A DNA stretch of 64,000 nt. It comes from UBA993 sp964389365 (lineage in GTDB: Bacteria > Bacillota > Dethiobacteria > DTU022). The notes under the pieces were generated by a model, which searched no databases, had not been told where the DNA came from, and worked only from the letters and a program-made list of their open reading frames with translations. Every line of letters begins with the position of its first letter. The stretch's first letter is position 1. The stretch covers positions 56,090 to 120,089 of the forward strand of contig CAYMDO010000001.1 in assembly GCA_964389365.1 (NCBI GenBank), read 5' to 3'. Below are positions 52,783 through 61,635 of the stretch, piece after piece. The position numbers were made by a program, and so were the translations under genes.

Positions 52783-54540
52783 TTACTCCCCCGCACTTAA
52801 CCTGTGCTTCCGAAGCTTGCGGACAACAGTTGACTGGTCAACCCGCAGCGCTTTAGCTATCTCGTAAGTAGTCCGGTAGCGCTGCCGAGCGCTTAACAAT
52901 ATTTCTTTTTCAAACGCCTCCACTGCCTCTTTAAGCGGCGGCAGGTCGCCTGTTACCGGTTGCATGGAACTCTCTTTTTTGCCGGCGTTCAGGAAATAAC
53001 GTGGCAAGTTTTGCGATTTGACCTCGTCGCCCTCTGCAACGATAATCATTCTTTCAATTAAATTTTCCAGCTCCCGTACATTGCCCGGCCACTGGTAGCT
53101 CTCGAGCAACGCCAGGGCTTCTGAAGAAAAATATTTTTGCTTCTGGTAACGGCGGTTTAGTTTATCCAGGAAGGCTTCGGTTAGTTTTTTGATATCCTCC
53201 CGGCGCTCTCGCAGTGGAGGCACCAGGAGAGGGATAACATCAAGGCGAAAATAAAGATCTTCACGAAATTTCCCAGCGTCAACTAACGCGGCAATGTCCC
53301 TGTTCGTAGCAGCGATAAAGCGTAAGTTTAGCTTAATTTCACTGGTGCTGCCTATCCTGCTGATCACACCTTCCTGGATTACATGCAGCAGCTTTACCTG
53401 CAGGTTGAGCGGCAAATCAGCTATTTCGTCAAGAAAAAGGGTTCCTTCATTAGCCAGTTCAAGCTTACCGATTTTACCCTCCTTCAGCGCGCCCGTAAAA
53501 GCTCCGCCGGCGTAACCGAATAGTTCGCTTTCCAACAGGTTTTCCGGTATAGCCCCGCAGTTGACCACAGTAAAAGGCTTTGCAGAGCGGGCACTGCACC
53601 TGTGTATAAATCGGGCGATCATACCTTTGCCGACCCCGGATTCTCCGGTGAGCAGCACTGTTGAATCAACTGCGGCGATTTTCTGTGCCATTCTGACCAG
53701 TTCGATCATCGCCGGGCTCTCGGCTGTTAGTTCACTGCTGTGCAAATAACCCTGGCGCAGCTCGACTAATTCCTGCTGGTACCTGTTTTTAAGCAGCTCC
53801 GCTTCCTCCAGTTTCTGCTTCAGGCTATTCAGCTTCGTAATATCCCGGGTATTGACTACCACCCGGAAGATTGAGCCGTCACTATTAAAAGCCGGTGTTC
53901 CGGTAGCCAGCAGTTTACGGCCATCACGGCGCGACTGGATGACTGTTTGTGTTTCTTTCCTGTCTAAAACCAGCCTGGTAACCGATGGATAAAATATTTT
54001 TTTCTTTTCCAGTTCAACGACCGTCTTACCTATCACTTTATCCAGCTCCAACCCGAAGTTCTCTTCAAATTGACGGTTAGCCCTCAGTATTTTGCCATCC
54101 CTGTCGGCAATCAGGATCTCATCAGAAGAAAAGGCAATTACGGCATCGAGCTCTTTTTCCAGTTCTTGTGCGGTAACAGCAAGCTTAAGAGCCAGCAGCG
54201 GACCGGTGATCACCCCTTCGAGTTTCCCCTGCTTCGATTTAACCGCAACAACCGTTTGTTTGTGTAAAGCAGCCAGAATCCCTGTCAAACCGGTATCAGG
54301 GGTTACTTCAGGGCATGGTTCAAGCAGGAGCTCATCGGCTTTTATGGACTGATAAGCCATGAAATGCCTGCTGTGGCAGGCAACAGAATAAGCCGTAACC
54401 AGGCCAATAAATTTTTTGCCTTTAAATACCGCCAAAACCTGACCGGCAGACTTTAACAGCTTATCGATTACAGCTGATCCCGATAATTCGGAATCAATGC
54501 AATTAAATTCTCTAAGCATCAGCTCTCTTGCTTCTGGCAT
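52783..54540 (-). CDS. Sigma-54-dependent transcriptional activator (CBS-PAS-AAA+-HTH)
   Basis: Second enhancer-binding protein, 585 residues. N-terminal pair of CBS-like repeats (SGSAVIDKLLKSAGQVLAVF..., about 15-125), PAS domain (about 130-245), short coiled coil, AAA+ core with GESGVGKG, GAFTGA and LFLDEIAD, and a Fis-like HTH (DQSTVVRKLRKH). CBS modules often sense adenylates, so energy state may be the signal (inference). Start 54540 has GGGAGCGG upstream; the frame extends 16 codons further. It lies directly upstream of gabT-aor-gdhA, its probable target. Confidence 0.9.
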   Translation of the reverse strand: MPEARELMLREFNCIDSELSGSAVIDKLLKSAGQVLAVFKGKKFIGLVTAYSVACHSRHFMAYQSIKADELLLEPCPEVTPDTGLTGILAALHKQTVVAVKSKQGKLEGVITGPLLALKLAVTAQELEKELDAVIAFSSDEILIADRDGKILRANRQFEENFGLELDKVIGKTVVELEKKKIFYPSVTRLVLDRKETQTVIQSRRDGRKLLATGTPAFNSDGSIFRVVVNTRDITKLNSLKQKLEEAELLKNRYQQELVELRQGYLHSSELTAESPAMIELVRMAQKIAAVDSTVLLTGESGVGKGMIARFIHRCSARSAKPFTVVNCGAIPENLLESELFGYAGGAFTGALKEGKIGKLELANEGTLFLDEIADLPLNLQVKLLHVIQEGVISRIGSTSEIKLNLRFIAATNRDIAALVDAGKFREDLYFRLDVIPLLVPPLRERREDIKKLTEAFLDKLNRRYQKQKYFSSEALALLESYQWPGNVRELENLIERMIIVAEGDEVKSQNLPRYFLNAGKKESSMQPVTGDLPPLKEAVEAFEKEILLSARQRYRTTYEIAKALRVDQSTVVRKLRKHRLSAGE

Positions 54541-54666
54541 CAAAGCCGCTCCCATGGGGCAAAAACAGCCCCCGTAATAAAAAAACAACCTATTTGTAAT
54601 ATTCCTGTAACATTAGGGTCTTATAATGGGATCAAGTTGACCCCCTCTTTTTATATATATTTGACG

Positions 54667-54696
54667 GGCGCAGTTAATTGTGAGCTGCGCCTTTTT
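54667..54696 (+). terminator. Orphan intrinsic terminator upstream of birA
   Basis: GGCGCAG-N11-CTGCGCC followed by TTTTTCC on the plus strand. No plus-strand gene precedes it: it stands between divergent genes, so it may shield birA-bioY from spurious transcription or end a small RNA. Confidence 0.5.
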
Positions 54697-54729
54697 CCTT
54701 TCCAGATCAGAGAAGACCCGAAATATTTA

Positions 54730-54786
54730 TTGTCAACCTGACAAACCATCTTTTGGGTTGACAATTGTTGAAACCCTTAGTATGAT
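54730..54786 (+). promoter_or_regulatory. Biotin operator (BirA box) overlapping the birA-bioY promoter
   Basis: Perfect inverted repeat TTGTCAACC (54730-54738), 17 bases, GGTTGACAA (54756-54764), close to the known bacterial BirA box. The right half contains the -35 TTGACA (54758-54763). TATAAT-like TATGAT (54781-54786) lies 17 bases on. BirA-biotinyl-AMP binding would occlude RNA polymerase. Confidence 0.85.
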
Positions 54787-54815
54787 TTTAACAAATTCTA
54801 GAAGAAGGTGAAAGT

Positions 54816-55766
54816 TTGCATAACAGCAGCAGCAGAATTTTGGATTTTTTAAAAACTAATCGCGGAAAAACAGTTTCCGGCGAGATAATCAGCCGATCCC
54901 TCGACATCAGCCGCTCTGCAGTATGGAAACAGATCAGGGGGCTAAGAGATAACGGCTATCGAATCAGTGCCCGCTCCAACTGCGGCTACTGCCTGGAAGA
55001 AGAGCCGGATCTGCTGGATCATACAGCATTGGCAGAAAATGCCATAACCTATTATAAATCAGTGGATTCAACGAATCTGGTGGCACGCAAAATGGCCGAA
55101 GCTGGAGCCCCGGATTTTACCACAATCATTGCCGAACTGCAGCTCGCGGGTCGGGGGCGGCTTGGACGCAGCTGGGTTTCACAGGCAGGGAAAAGCCTTA
55201 CATTTTCGATCATTTACAGGCCCGCAGCCTTAACCCCGGAAACAGTTAACCCGGTAACGCTGGTTACCGCTGCTGTTATGGCCGACCATCTCAGGAAACA
55301 ATTCAATTTGCCTATTCAAATTAAGTGGCCCAACGACCTGCAGGTAAGAGGCAAAAAAATTGCCGGAATCCTGACCGAACTTAAAGGCGATCAAGACCGC
55401 ATCGATTACCTGATTATCGGCATTGGCCTCAATGTAAACCAAAGAGCCGGTGAGTTTTCGTCTGCAATCGCCTCTATTGCAACGTCTCTTGCAGCTGAGG
55501 CCGGGCCTGGAATCAACCGGACAGAACTGCTGATCAGCCTGCGCCATGTATTGCTCAGCGCTTACGGTTTATTTGAAAAAGAAGGTTTTGCTCCTTTCCG
55601 TCAGATCTGGATTGATAACAACATTACCCTAGGCCGGCAGGTTAATATCAACTGGCCTGGTGGGTCAATTTCCGGCCTGGCTTCCGAACTGACCCGGGAG
55701 GGCAAGCTGATCATCAAGGATGACCTTGGCCAAAAACACAAGGTCAGTTACGGGGAGGTGATATAA
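54816..55766 (+). CDS. birA: BirA bifunctional biotin-protein ligase / biotin repressor
   Basis: 316 residues. N-terminal winged HTH (VSGEIISRSLDISRSAVWKQI, about 19-39) for DNA binding, the ligase domain with the biotinyl-AMP loop GRGRLGRSW (about 112) and KWPNDL, and a C-terminal SH3-like domain. TTG start with AGAAGGTGA upstream. Attaches biotin to carboxylase subunits and represses when biotin is plentiful; the operator overlapping its own promoter shows autoregulation. Confidence 0.95.
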   Translation: MHNSSSRILDFLKTNRGKTVSGEIISRSLDISRSAVWKQIRGLRDNGYRISARSNCGYCLEEEPDLLDHTALAENAITYYKSVDSTNLVARKMAEAGAPDFTTIIAELQLAGRGRLGRSWVSQAGKSLTFSIIYRPAALTPETVNPVTLVTAAVMADHLRKQFNLPIQIKWPNDLQVRGKKIAGILTELKGDQDRIDYLIIGIGLNVNQRAGEFSSAIASIATSLAAEAGPGINRTELLISLRHVLLSAYGLFEKEGFAPFRQIWIDNNITLGRQVNINWPGGSISGLASELTREGKLIIKDDLGQKHKVSYGEVI

Positions 55767-56336
55767 ATGCATGGTTTCCGCCTGACTACCGCACAGCTGG
55801 CCCTCAGCGCTTTTTTTGTAGCACTGATCGCCGTATTGGCCCAGGTCGCCGTACCGCTGCCTTTTAGCCCGGTACCGTTTACCGGACAGGTAATCGGTGT
55901 TTTCCTGACAGGTATCCTGCTGCCCAAAAGGGCTGCCCTGCTTACAATCCTGGCTTATTTGCTAATCGGAGCTGCCGGGATACCGGTTTTTTCAATGGCC
56001 AGGGGAGGCCTGTACATGTTAACCGGACCAAGCGGTGGATATCTTTTCGGCTTTATCCCGGCGGTATTGGTAATATCTTTGCTGTTGAAGAATACAGAAT
56101 ATCCATCATTCCGGCAATTATTGGCTGCTATGCTGCCTGCGCTGGGGTTTATATACCTCACCGGCACATTACAGCTCGGCTTTCTGATGCAATTCAGCAT
56201 CAAGCAGGCTCTGCTTGCCGGTGTAGTGCCGTTTATTCTATTTGACCTGGTAAAAATGGTGATCGCTGCCCTGCTCGGCAGACAGATCAAAAAAAGCCTG
56301 CTTGCTGGCAGGCTAGACCAAGACAGATATCAATAA
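55767..56336 (+). CDS. bioY: Biotin transporter substrate-specificity subunit BioY
   Basis: 189-residue six-helix ECF S-component; VPLPFSPVPFTGQVIGVFL and YLLIGAAGIPVF...GPSGGYLFGF are the BioY signature. ATG adjoins the birA stop, with GGGGAGGTG inside the birA end: a two-gene operon. The energising EcfAAT genes are not in the window. No biotin-synthesis genes are visible here, so the strain may rely on uptake. Confidence 0.95.
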   Translation: MHGFRLTTAQLALSAFFVALIAVLAQVAVPLPFSPVPFTGQVIGVFLTGILLPKRAALLTILAYLLIGAAGIPVFSMARGGLYMLTGPSGGYLFGFIPAVLVISLLLKNTEYPSFRQLLAAMLPALGFIYLTGTLQLGFLMQFSIKQALLAGVVPFILFDLVKMVIAALLGRQIKKSLLAGRLDQDRYQ

Positions 56337-56340
56337 TGGT

Positions 56341-57111
56341 TTACTGCTCCTCCTGTGCCAGCAGCGCCGCACCCAGGGCACCTGCAATTTGCGGCTCGTG
56401 AGGAACAATGATCCTGGTTTTAAGCTTTTCATCAAGCGCTGCCACTACAGCGCTGTTACGGGCCACCCCACCGGTCATCATTACTTCCTCGGCCAGGCCA
56501 ACCCGGTGGACCAGGCCGGCTGTACGATCGGCAATCGACTGGTGCAAACCACGGGCAATATCCTCACGGGGCAGGCTCTGGGCAATGAGCGATACAACCT
56601 CTGACTCGGCAAAGACAGTACACATACTGCTGATTGATACAGTATTTTGAGCATTGTTACTGAGGGTGGCCAGCTGGTTAAGCTCAACCTCCAGCGCCTG
56701 GGCCATTACTTCCAGAAACCGCCCGGTACCGGCAGAGCACTTGTCATTCATTGCAAAATCAACCACCCGCCCGTATTCGGCAAGTCGAATAACTTTACTA
56801 TCCTGCCCCCCGATATCTATCACCGTTCTTACAGCAGGGTTCCAGAAGTAAGCACCGCGCCCATGGCAGGTGATCTCCGTAATTCTTTGATCTGCAAAAT
56901 CGATCCCGATCCGCCCGTAGCCGGTGGCCACCACTTTCTCCAGGTCCGATCGTTTGAGCGCTATCTTGCCCAGCGCTTCTTCCATTGCCATTTCTGCTGC
57001 CCTCTTACTGTTTGATCCGGTCGGCCTGATCACGTAACTAAGGATATGTTCTTTTTCCATGATTACAACATCTACGGTTAGGGATCCAATGTCTATTCCT
57101 GCGGTGGGCAT
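56341..57111 (-). CDS. Acyl-CoA dehydratase activase (HgdC/BadF family ATPase)
   Basis: ASKHA-fold ATPase that delivers an electron to 2-hydroxyacyl-CoA dehydratases or benzoyl-CoA reductase-type enzymes. 256 residues: GIDIGSLTVDVVIM, IDIGGQDSKVI, then NDKCSAGTGRF and SSMCTVFAESEV, whose cysteines bind the dimer-bridging [4Fe-4S]. Start 57111 (MPTAGIDIG) has GGAGGAAG upstream; the longer frame overlaps engB. No dehydratase subunits are near, so its partner is elsewhere. Confidence 0.92.
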   Translation of the reverse strand: MPTAGIDIGSLTVDVVIMEKEHILSYVIRPTGSNSKRAAEMAMEEALGKIALKRSDLEKVVATGYGRIGIDFADQRITEITCHGRGAYFWNPAVRTVIDIGGQDSKVIRLAEYGRVVDFAMNDKCSAGTGRFLEVMAQALEVELNQLATLSNNAQNTVSISSMCTVFAESEVVSLIAQSLPREDIARGLHQSIADRTAGLVHRVGLAEEVMMTGGVARNSAVVAALDEKLKTRIIVPHEPQIAGALGAALLAQEEQ

Positions 57112-57158
57112 CGTCTTCCTCCAGACTTTTTGATAGATATTTATTGGTATAATCAATT

Positions 57159-57743
57159 TTATAGCAGCAGGGATCGGATTTCCTGCCACAATTGATCGCG
57201 GCCCGCTCCTGTTTGTGCAGAAAAGGGCAACAGCCTATCTTCTTCGAACAGCCCCAATCCGCTGCGGATTATTTTTAGCATATGCAACAAGGCACCGCGG
57301 GAAAGTTTGTCGGATTTGGTAGCTACGGTTATCGTCGTTATGGTATGGGCACGCAGCCACTGTGACATAAGTTGGTCATCAATTGTCGGTTGGTGACGGC
57401 TATCAATCAGGTGCAGGCAACCGCGCAACGAACTGCGTATGGCCAGGTAATCCTCGATAACCGCTGCCCAGCGATCACGTTCACCTTTCGATACTTTGGC
57501 ATAACCGTAGCCCGGCAGGTCAACGAAACAGAAAGAATCGTTAAGCAGGTAGAAATAAAGCCCCCTGGTCTTGCCTGGTGTGGAGCTGATCCGGGCCAGG
57601 TTTTTACGGCCGATCAAATTGTTCAGCAAAGAAGATTTTCCCACGTTTGAGCGCCCGATAAAAGAAACCTCAGGCAGTTCCCATACCGGAAAATCTTGGA
57701 GGCTGTAGGCTGCCGCCTTTAGTTCTGCTTTGTTAATCCGCAT
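57159..57743 (-). CDS. engB: Ribosome biogenesis GTPase EngB/YsxC
   Basis: Circularly conserved small GTPase for 50S maturation. 194 residues with G1 GRSNVGKSSLLNNL, G3 DLPGYGYAKV and G4 TKSDK. Follows lon by about 80 bases, the standard clpX-lon-engB order in Firmicutes. Confidence 0.96.
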   Translation of the reverse strand: MRINKAELKAAAYSLQDFPVWELPEVSFIGRSNVGKSSLLNNLIGRKNLARISSTPGKTRGLYFYLLNDSFCFVDLPGYGYAKVSKGERDRWAAVIEDYLAIRSSLRGCLHLIDSRHQPTIDDQLMSQWLRAHTITTITVATKSDKLSRGALLHMLKIIRSGLGLFEEDRLLPFSAQTGAGRDQLWQEIRSLLL

Positions 57744-57826
57744 CGTTACCTACCCGACCACAATTTGCTTGCCCCCGGCCACCGGCGCAAGAAGAAACAT
57801 AGTTTATGCCACGAGAAATCCCGGTA

Positions 57827-60232
57827 TCAATGTTTAAAAGCCGAATCTTCCGTAACGGCAGGTAAACTAAGATTATTTTCTTTAATTTTCTTCAGTTTAC
57901 TTTTACCACCCGCCTTCAGCGGCGGTTCTGAAAGAGCCGCACCGAGAACTTCATCCATGTGCCCAACCAGCTTTACCTCTACCTTGCGCCGCACAATCTG
58001 TGGTATATCGCTCAAGTCGCGACGATTCTCCGCTGGCAATATGATGTTGCGTATACCGGCCCGATGGGCAGCCAACAGCTTTTCTTTGACTCCGCCAATC
58101 GGCAAAACCCGGCCCCGCAGGGTAATCTCCCCGGTCATAGTTACGTCCTTGCGGATTGGCTTTTTAGTTAAGGCAGATGCCAGCGCCGTTGCAATGGCAA
58201 TCCCGGCCGATGGCCCGTCTTTTGGTATCGCCCCTTCCGGAACGTGTATGTGAATATCAATTTCTTCGTAAAAGTTTTCATCAAGCCCCAGCGACTCTGC
58301 CCTTGATCGGATATAACTGATAGCCGCCTTGGCCGACTCCTGCATTACATCGCCGAGCTGGCCGGTCAGGGTCATCTGGCCCTTCCCTTTCATCAGGGTG
58401 ACTTCAATCGATAGCAGGTCACCCCCTGCTTCTGTCCAGGCCAAACCGGTTGCCACACCGATTTCATCTTCTTTTTCTGCGGCACCGAAACGGTAACGCG
58501 GAATACCTAAATATTTCTGCAGGCCTTGCTTTGTCATCCGGATATGTTTGTCGCGATCTTTGACCACTTCGCGGGCTACCTTCCGGCAGATGGCTGAAAT
58601 GCTTCTTTCCAGGTTCCGCACTCCCGCCTCCCTGGTATATTCACGGATAATCATACGGATAGCCCCTTCTGAGATTTCCAGGTTTTTTTCGGTCAACCCA
58701 TGTTCTTCAAGTTGCTTCGGGACCAGGTACTGGCGCGCTATCTCAACCTTATCTACCTCCGTATAACCGGCTATATGGATTAGCTCCATCCGGTCAAGCA
58801 ACGGCTGAGGTATATTGTAGGATGTATTGCCAGTTGTGATAAACATCACCTGTGACAGGTCAAAAGGCACCTCAATGTAATGATCGCTGAATGCATTGTT
58901 TTGCTCTGGATCAAGGACCTCCAGCAGCGCCGAAGACGGATCGCCCCTGAAATCAGTCGACATTTTATCGATCTCATCCATCAAAAAAACCGGATTATTT
59001 GATTTCGCCTGACGCATACCCTGGATTATCCGTCCAGGCAGCGCACCGATATAGGTGCGCCTGTGGCCCCTCACTTCCGCTTCATCCCGTACCCCGCCGA
59101 GCGAAATACGTACAAACTTGCGCTCAAGCGCACGGGCCACGGATTTGGCCAGTGAAGTTTTCCCCACTCCAGGCGGGCCAATCAGGCATAAAATAGGGCC
59201 TTTTAACTTTTCAGCCAGCTGCCGTACTGCCAGGTACTCAATAATTCTTTCCTTAACCTTCTGCAGGCCGTAATGGTCTTCATCAAGGACCTGCTCGGCA
59301 ATATCAAGATCAAGGCGATCGACAGTTTCAACGGACCACGGCAACTCCAGCAACCAGTCAAGGTACGTGCGAATCACGATCCCTTCTGCTGCGGCAGGCG
59401 GCATTTTTTCCAAACGCTCGACCTCTTTCAGCGCTTTCTCTTCCACCTCTTCCGGCAATTTGGCCTCGGCAATTTTTTCGCGGTACTCTTCAGCTTCAGC
59501 CATCCGCTCGTCTTTTTCGCCAAGTTCTTTCTGAATTGCCTTCATTTGCTCGCGAAGGTAATACTCCTTCTGGGTTTTTTCCATCTGTTTGCGCACCCGC
59601 AGGTTGATCTTGCGCTCAATTTCTAAAATCTCCATTTCACGCCCCAGCATTGCGTGCAGCTTTTCGAGGCGCTCTTTCAAATCCAGGGCTTCTAACATCT
59701 CCTGCTTCTGCGGGATTTTCATGCTTAAATGCGAGGCTATTACATCGGCAAACCGTCCGGGTTCTTCCAGGTCAGCAACGGTTGTAAAGGTTTCCGGAGG
59801 CACTTTTCTGCTTATCTTAATATACTGTTCAAACTGGTACAGAACAGTGCGCATCAGCGCTTCGATTTCGGTATTCTTAATCAGTGTATCCTCGATCAGA
59901 TTCAGGTCAGCTTCCAGGATCTGCTCCCCGGGATGGAATTCAAGAATCTTAGCCCGATTCAGCCCTTCAACCAAGACCCGGATCGTTCCCCCGGGCAGTT
60001 TAATCATCTGTTTGATGCGGGCAACCGTTCCAACACTAAATAAATCATCTTCAGCCGGCTCGTCATTTTTTGCATCTTTCTGGGTAATCAATAGAATGCG
60101 GTTGTCTTTCATCATTGCTTTCTCCAAGGCTGTTATCGAACGTTCCCTGCCTACGTCCAGATGTAATACCATATTCGGAAATACCAAAACCCCCCTTAAG
60201 GGGAGTACCGGCAATGTTTCTTTTTCAGTCAT
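57827..60232 (-). CDS. lon: ATP-dependent protease Lon
   Basis: 801 residues: N-terminal LON substrate domain, AAA+ with GPPGVGKTSLAKSVA and the FLMDEIDKM Walker B, and the protease domain with catalytic Ser in DGPSAG and Lys in GGVKEKLL. Degrades damaged and regulatory proteins. ATG 60232 is favoured (GGAAGGTGG 7 bases upstream); a frame start 6 codons earlier is less likely. Confidence 0.97.
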   Translation of the reverse strand: MTEKETLPVLPLRGVLVFPNMVLHLDVGRERSITALEKAMMKDNRILLITQKDAKNDEPAEDDLFSVGTVARIKQMIKLPGGTIRVLVEGLNRAKILEFHPGEQILEADLNLIEDTLIKNTEIEALMRTVLYQFEQYIKISRKVPPETFTTVADLEEPGRFADVIASHLSMKIPQKQEMLEALDLKERLEKLHAMLGREMEILEIERKINLRVRKQMEKTQKEYYLREQMKAIQKELGEKDERMAEAEEYREKIAEAKLPEEVEEKALKEVERLEKMPPAAAEGIVIRTYLDWLLELPWSVETVDRLDLDIAEQVLDEDHYGLQKVKERIIEYLAVRQLAEKLKGPILCLIGPPGVGKTSLAKSVARALERKFVRISLGGVRDEAEVRGHRRTYIGALPGRIIQGMRQAKSNNPVFLMDEIDKMSTDFRGDPSSALLEVLDPEQNNAFSDHYIEVPFDLSQVMFITTGNTSYNIPQPLLDRMELIHIAGYTEVDKVEIARQYLVPKQLEEHGLTEKNLEISEGAIRMIIREYTREAGVRNLERSISAICRKVAREVVKDRDKHIRMTKQGLQKYLGIPRYRFGAAEKEDEIGVATGLAWTEAGGDLLSIEVTLMKGKGQMTLTGQLGDVMQESAKAAISYIRSRAESLGLDENFYEEIDIHIHVPEGAIPKDGPSAGIAIATALASALTKKPIRKDVTMTGEITLRGRVLPIGGVKEKLLAAHRAGIRNIILPAENRRDLSDIPQIVRRKVEVKLVGHMDEVLGAALSEPPLKAGGKSKLKKIKENNLSLPAVTEDSAFKH

Positions 60233-60251
60233 CTTAAAACCACCTTCCAAA

Positions 60252-60294
60252 TAAATAAAACGGGAAGCTGTAGTTTAGTAATATTCACTTCCCG
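60252..60294 (-). terminator. Intrinsic terminator of the tig-clpP-clpX unit
   Basis: Minus strand CGGGAAG-N20-CTTCCCG followed by TTTTATTTATT, about 55 bases after the clpX stop and before lon. Confidence 0.75.
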
Positions 60295-60349
60295 CCCAGG
60301 TTATCCGTATAATTTTAATATCTTGCTGTTACATATGTATTTAAGGCGA

Positions 60350-61609
60350 TCAGGCTGTCTCCTCTTTCTTCTTGCGCTTATCACGGGTTCCCAGCAAAGG
60401 GGCCTCTTTATTAAGTACAGTTTCCCGTGTAATCAAACAGCGCTCTATATCATCGCGAGAAGGCAGGTCGAACATCACATCGAGCAGGGTTTCTTCCAGG
60501 ATCGCTCTGAGCCCCCTCGCCCCGGTATGGCGCTTCATCGCTTCTGCGGCTATTGCCTGCAAACAGTTTTCCTTGAACTCGAGCACAACCCCGTCAAGTT
60601 CGAAGATCTTCTGATATTGTTTTACTAAAGCATTGCGCGGTTCTTTCAGAATCCGTACAAAAGCTTCTTCGTCAAGCTGGTCGAGGGTGGCAATTACCGG
60701 AATCCGGCCGACAAATTCAGGGATCAAGCCGAACTTTAACAGATCCTGCGGCAGCACCTGCTTTAAAATTTGACCCAGGTTGCTGTCGTCACGCGAGAGC
60801 ACATCAGCACCAAAACCGATTCCCTTATTGCCGATCCTGTCCTGGATAATTTTTTCCAAACCATCAAAAGCCCCACCACAGATAAAAAGGATATCCGTGG
60901 TATCAATCTGCATGAACTCCTGATGGGGGTGCTTGCGCCCACCCTGGGGTGGAACGCTGGCTACGGTTCCTTCGAGGATTTTCAGCAGTGCCTGCTGAAC
61001 ACCTTCGCCGGAAACATCGCGTGTAATTGAAGGATTGTCTGTTTTACGGGCAATCTTATCTATCTCATCAATATAGACAATCCCTTTTTCAGCCTTTTCC
61101 AGATCATAATCAGCCGCCTGTATCAGCTTAAGCAGGATATTCTCTACGTCTTCGCCAACATAACCCGCTTCGGTAAGTGATGTAGCGTCGGCAATAGCAA
61201 AGGGAACATTCAAAATACGGGCTAAAGTTTGGGCCAGCAGGGTTTTGCCGACACCGGTCGGCCCAACCAAAACGATATTGCTCTTCTGCAACTCAACGTC
61301 GTCCACTTTCTGGCCGGCATTGACCCGCTTATAGTGGTTGTAGACAGCTACTGAAAGGCTTTTTTTCGCCTCTTCCTGGCCGATTACATACAGGTCGAGC
61401 ACCCCTTTGATATCATGGGGTTTAGGAAGCTCAAGGCGCCCCAGTTCAGGCTCGTCTCCAATCTCTTCTTCGATAATTTCATTACACAGCTCAATGCACT
61501 CGTCACAGATATAAACCCCGGGACCGGCCACCAGCTTACGGACCTGTTCCTGGTTTTTTCCGCAAAACGAACACTTCAACTGCCCTTTTTCGTCATTAAA
61601 TTTAAACAT
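60350..61609 (-). CDS. clpX: ATP-dependent Clp protease ATP-binding subunit ClpX
   Basis: Unfoldase of ClpXP. 419 residues: N-terminal zinc domain CSFCGKN...CDECIELC, Walker A GPTGVGKTLLA, Walker B IVYIDEIDKI, the GYVGEDVE pore loop and sensor arginines. The IGF-type ClpP-binding loop region is in place (IGNKGIGFGAD). Normal family length, 26 bases after clpP. Confidence 0.97.
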   Translation of the reverse strand: MFKFNDEKGQLKCSFCGKNQEQVRKLVAGPGVYICDECIELCNEIIEEEIGDEPELGRLELPKPHDIKGVLDLYVIGQEEAKKSLSVAVYNHYKRVNAGQKVDDVELQKSNIVLVGPTGVGKTLLAQTLARILNVPFAIADATSLTEAGYVGEDVENILLKLIQAADYDLEKAEKGIVYIDEIDKIARKTDNPSITRDVSGEGVQQALLKILEGTVASVPPQGGRKHPHQEFMQIDTTDILFICGGAFDGLEKIIQDRIGNKGIGFGADVLSRDDSNLGQILKQVLPQDLLKFGLIPEFVGRIPVIATLDQLDEEAFVRILKEPRNALVKQYQKIFELDGVVLEFKENCLQAIAAEAMKRHTGARGLRAILEETLLDVMFDLPSRDDIERCLITRETVLNKEAPLLGTRDKRKKKEETA

Positions 61610-61635
61610 CCGGAGCTTTCACCTCGTCTCCGATT

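Noticed and set aside
54622..54696. Small RNA gene upstream of birA (TATAAT at 54622-54627, terminator at 54667-54696)
   Set aside because: No acceptable -35 at 16-18 bases; the terminator alone is listed as a feature.
54730..54743. TGTCA-ACC-TGACA as a third binding site for the first sigma-54 regulator
   Set aside because: Spacer is 3 rather than 4 bases, and the sequence is explained better as part of the longer biotin operator.
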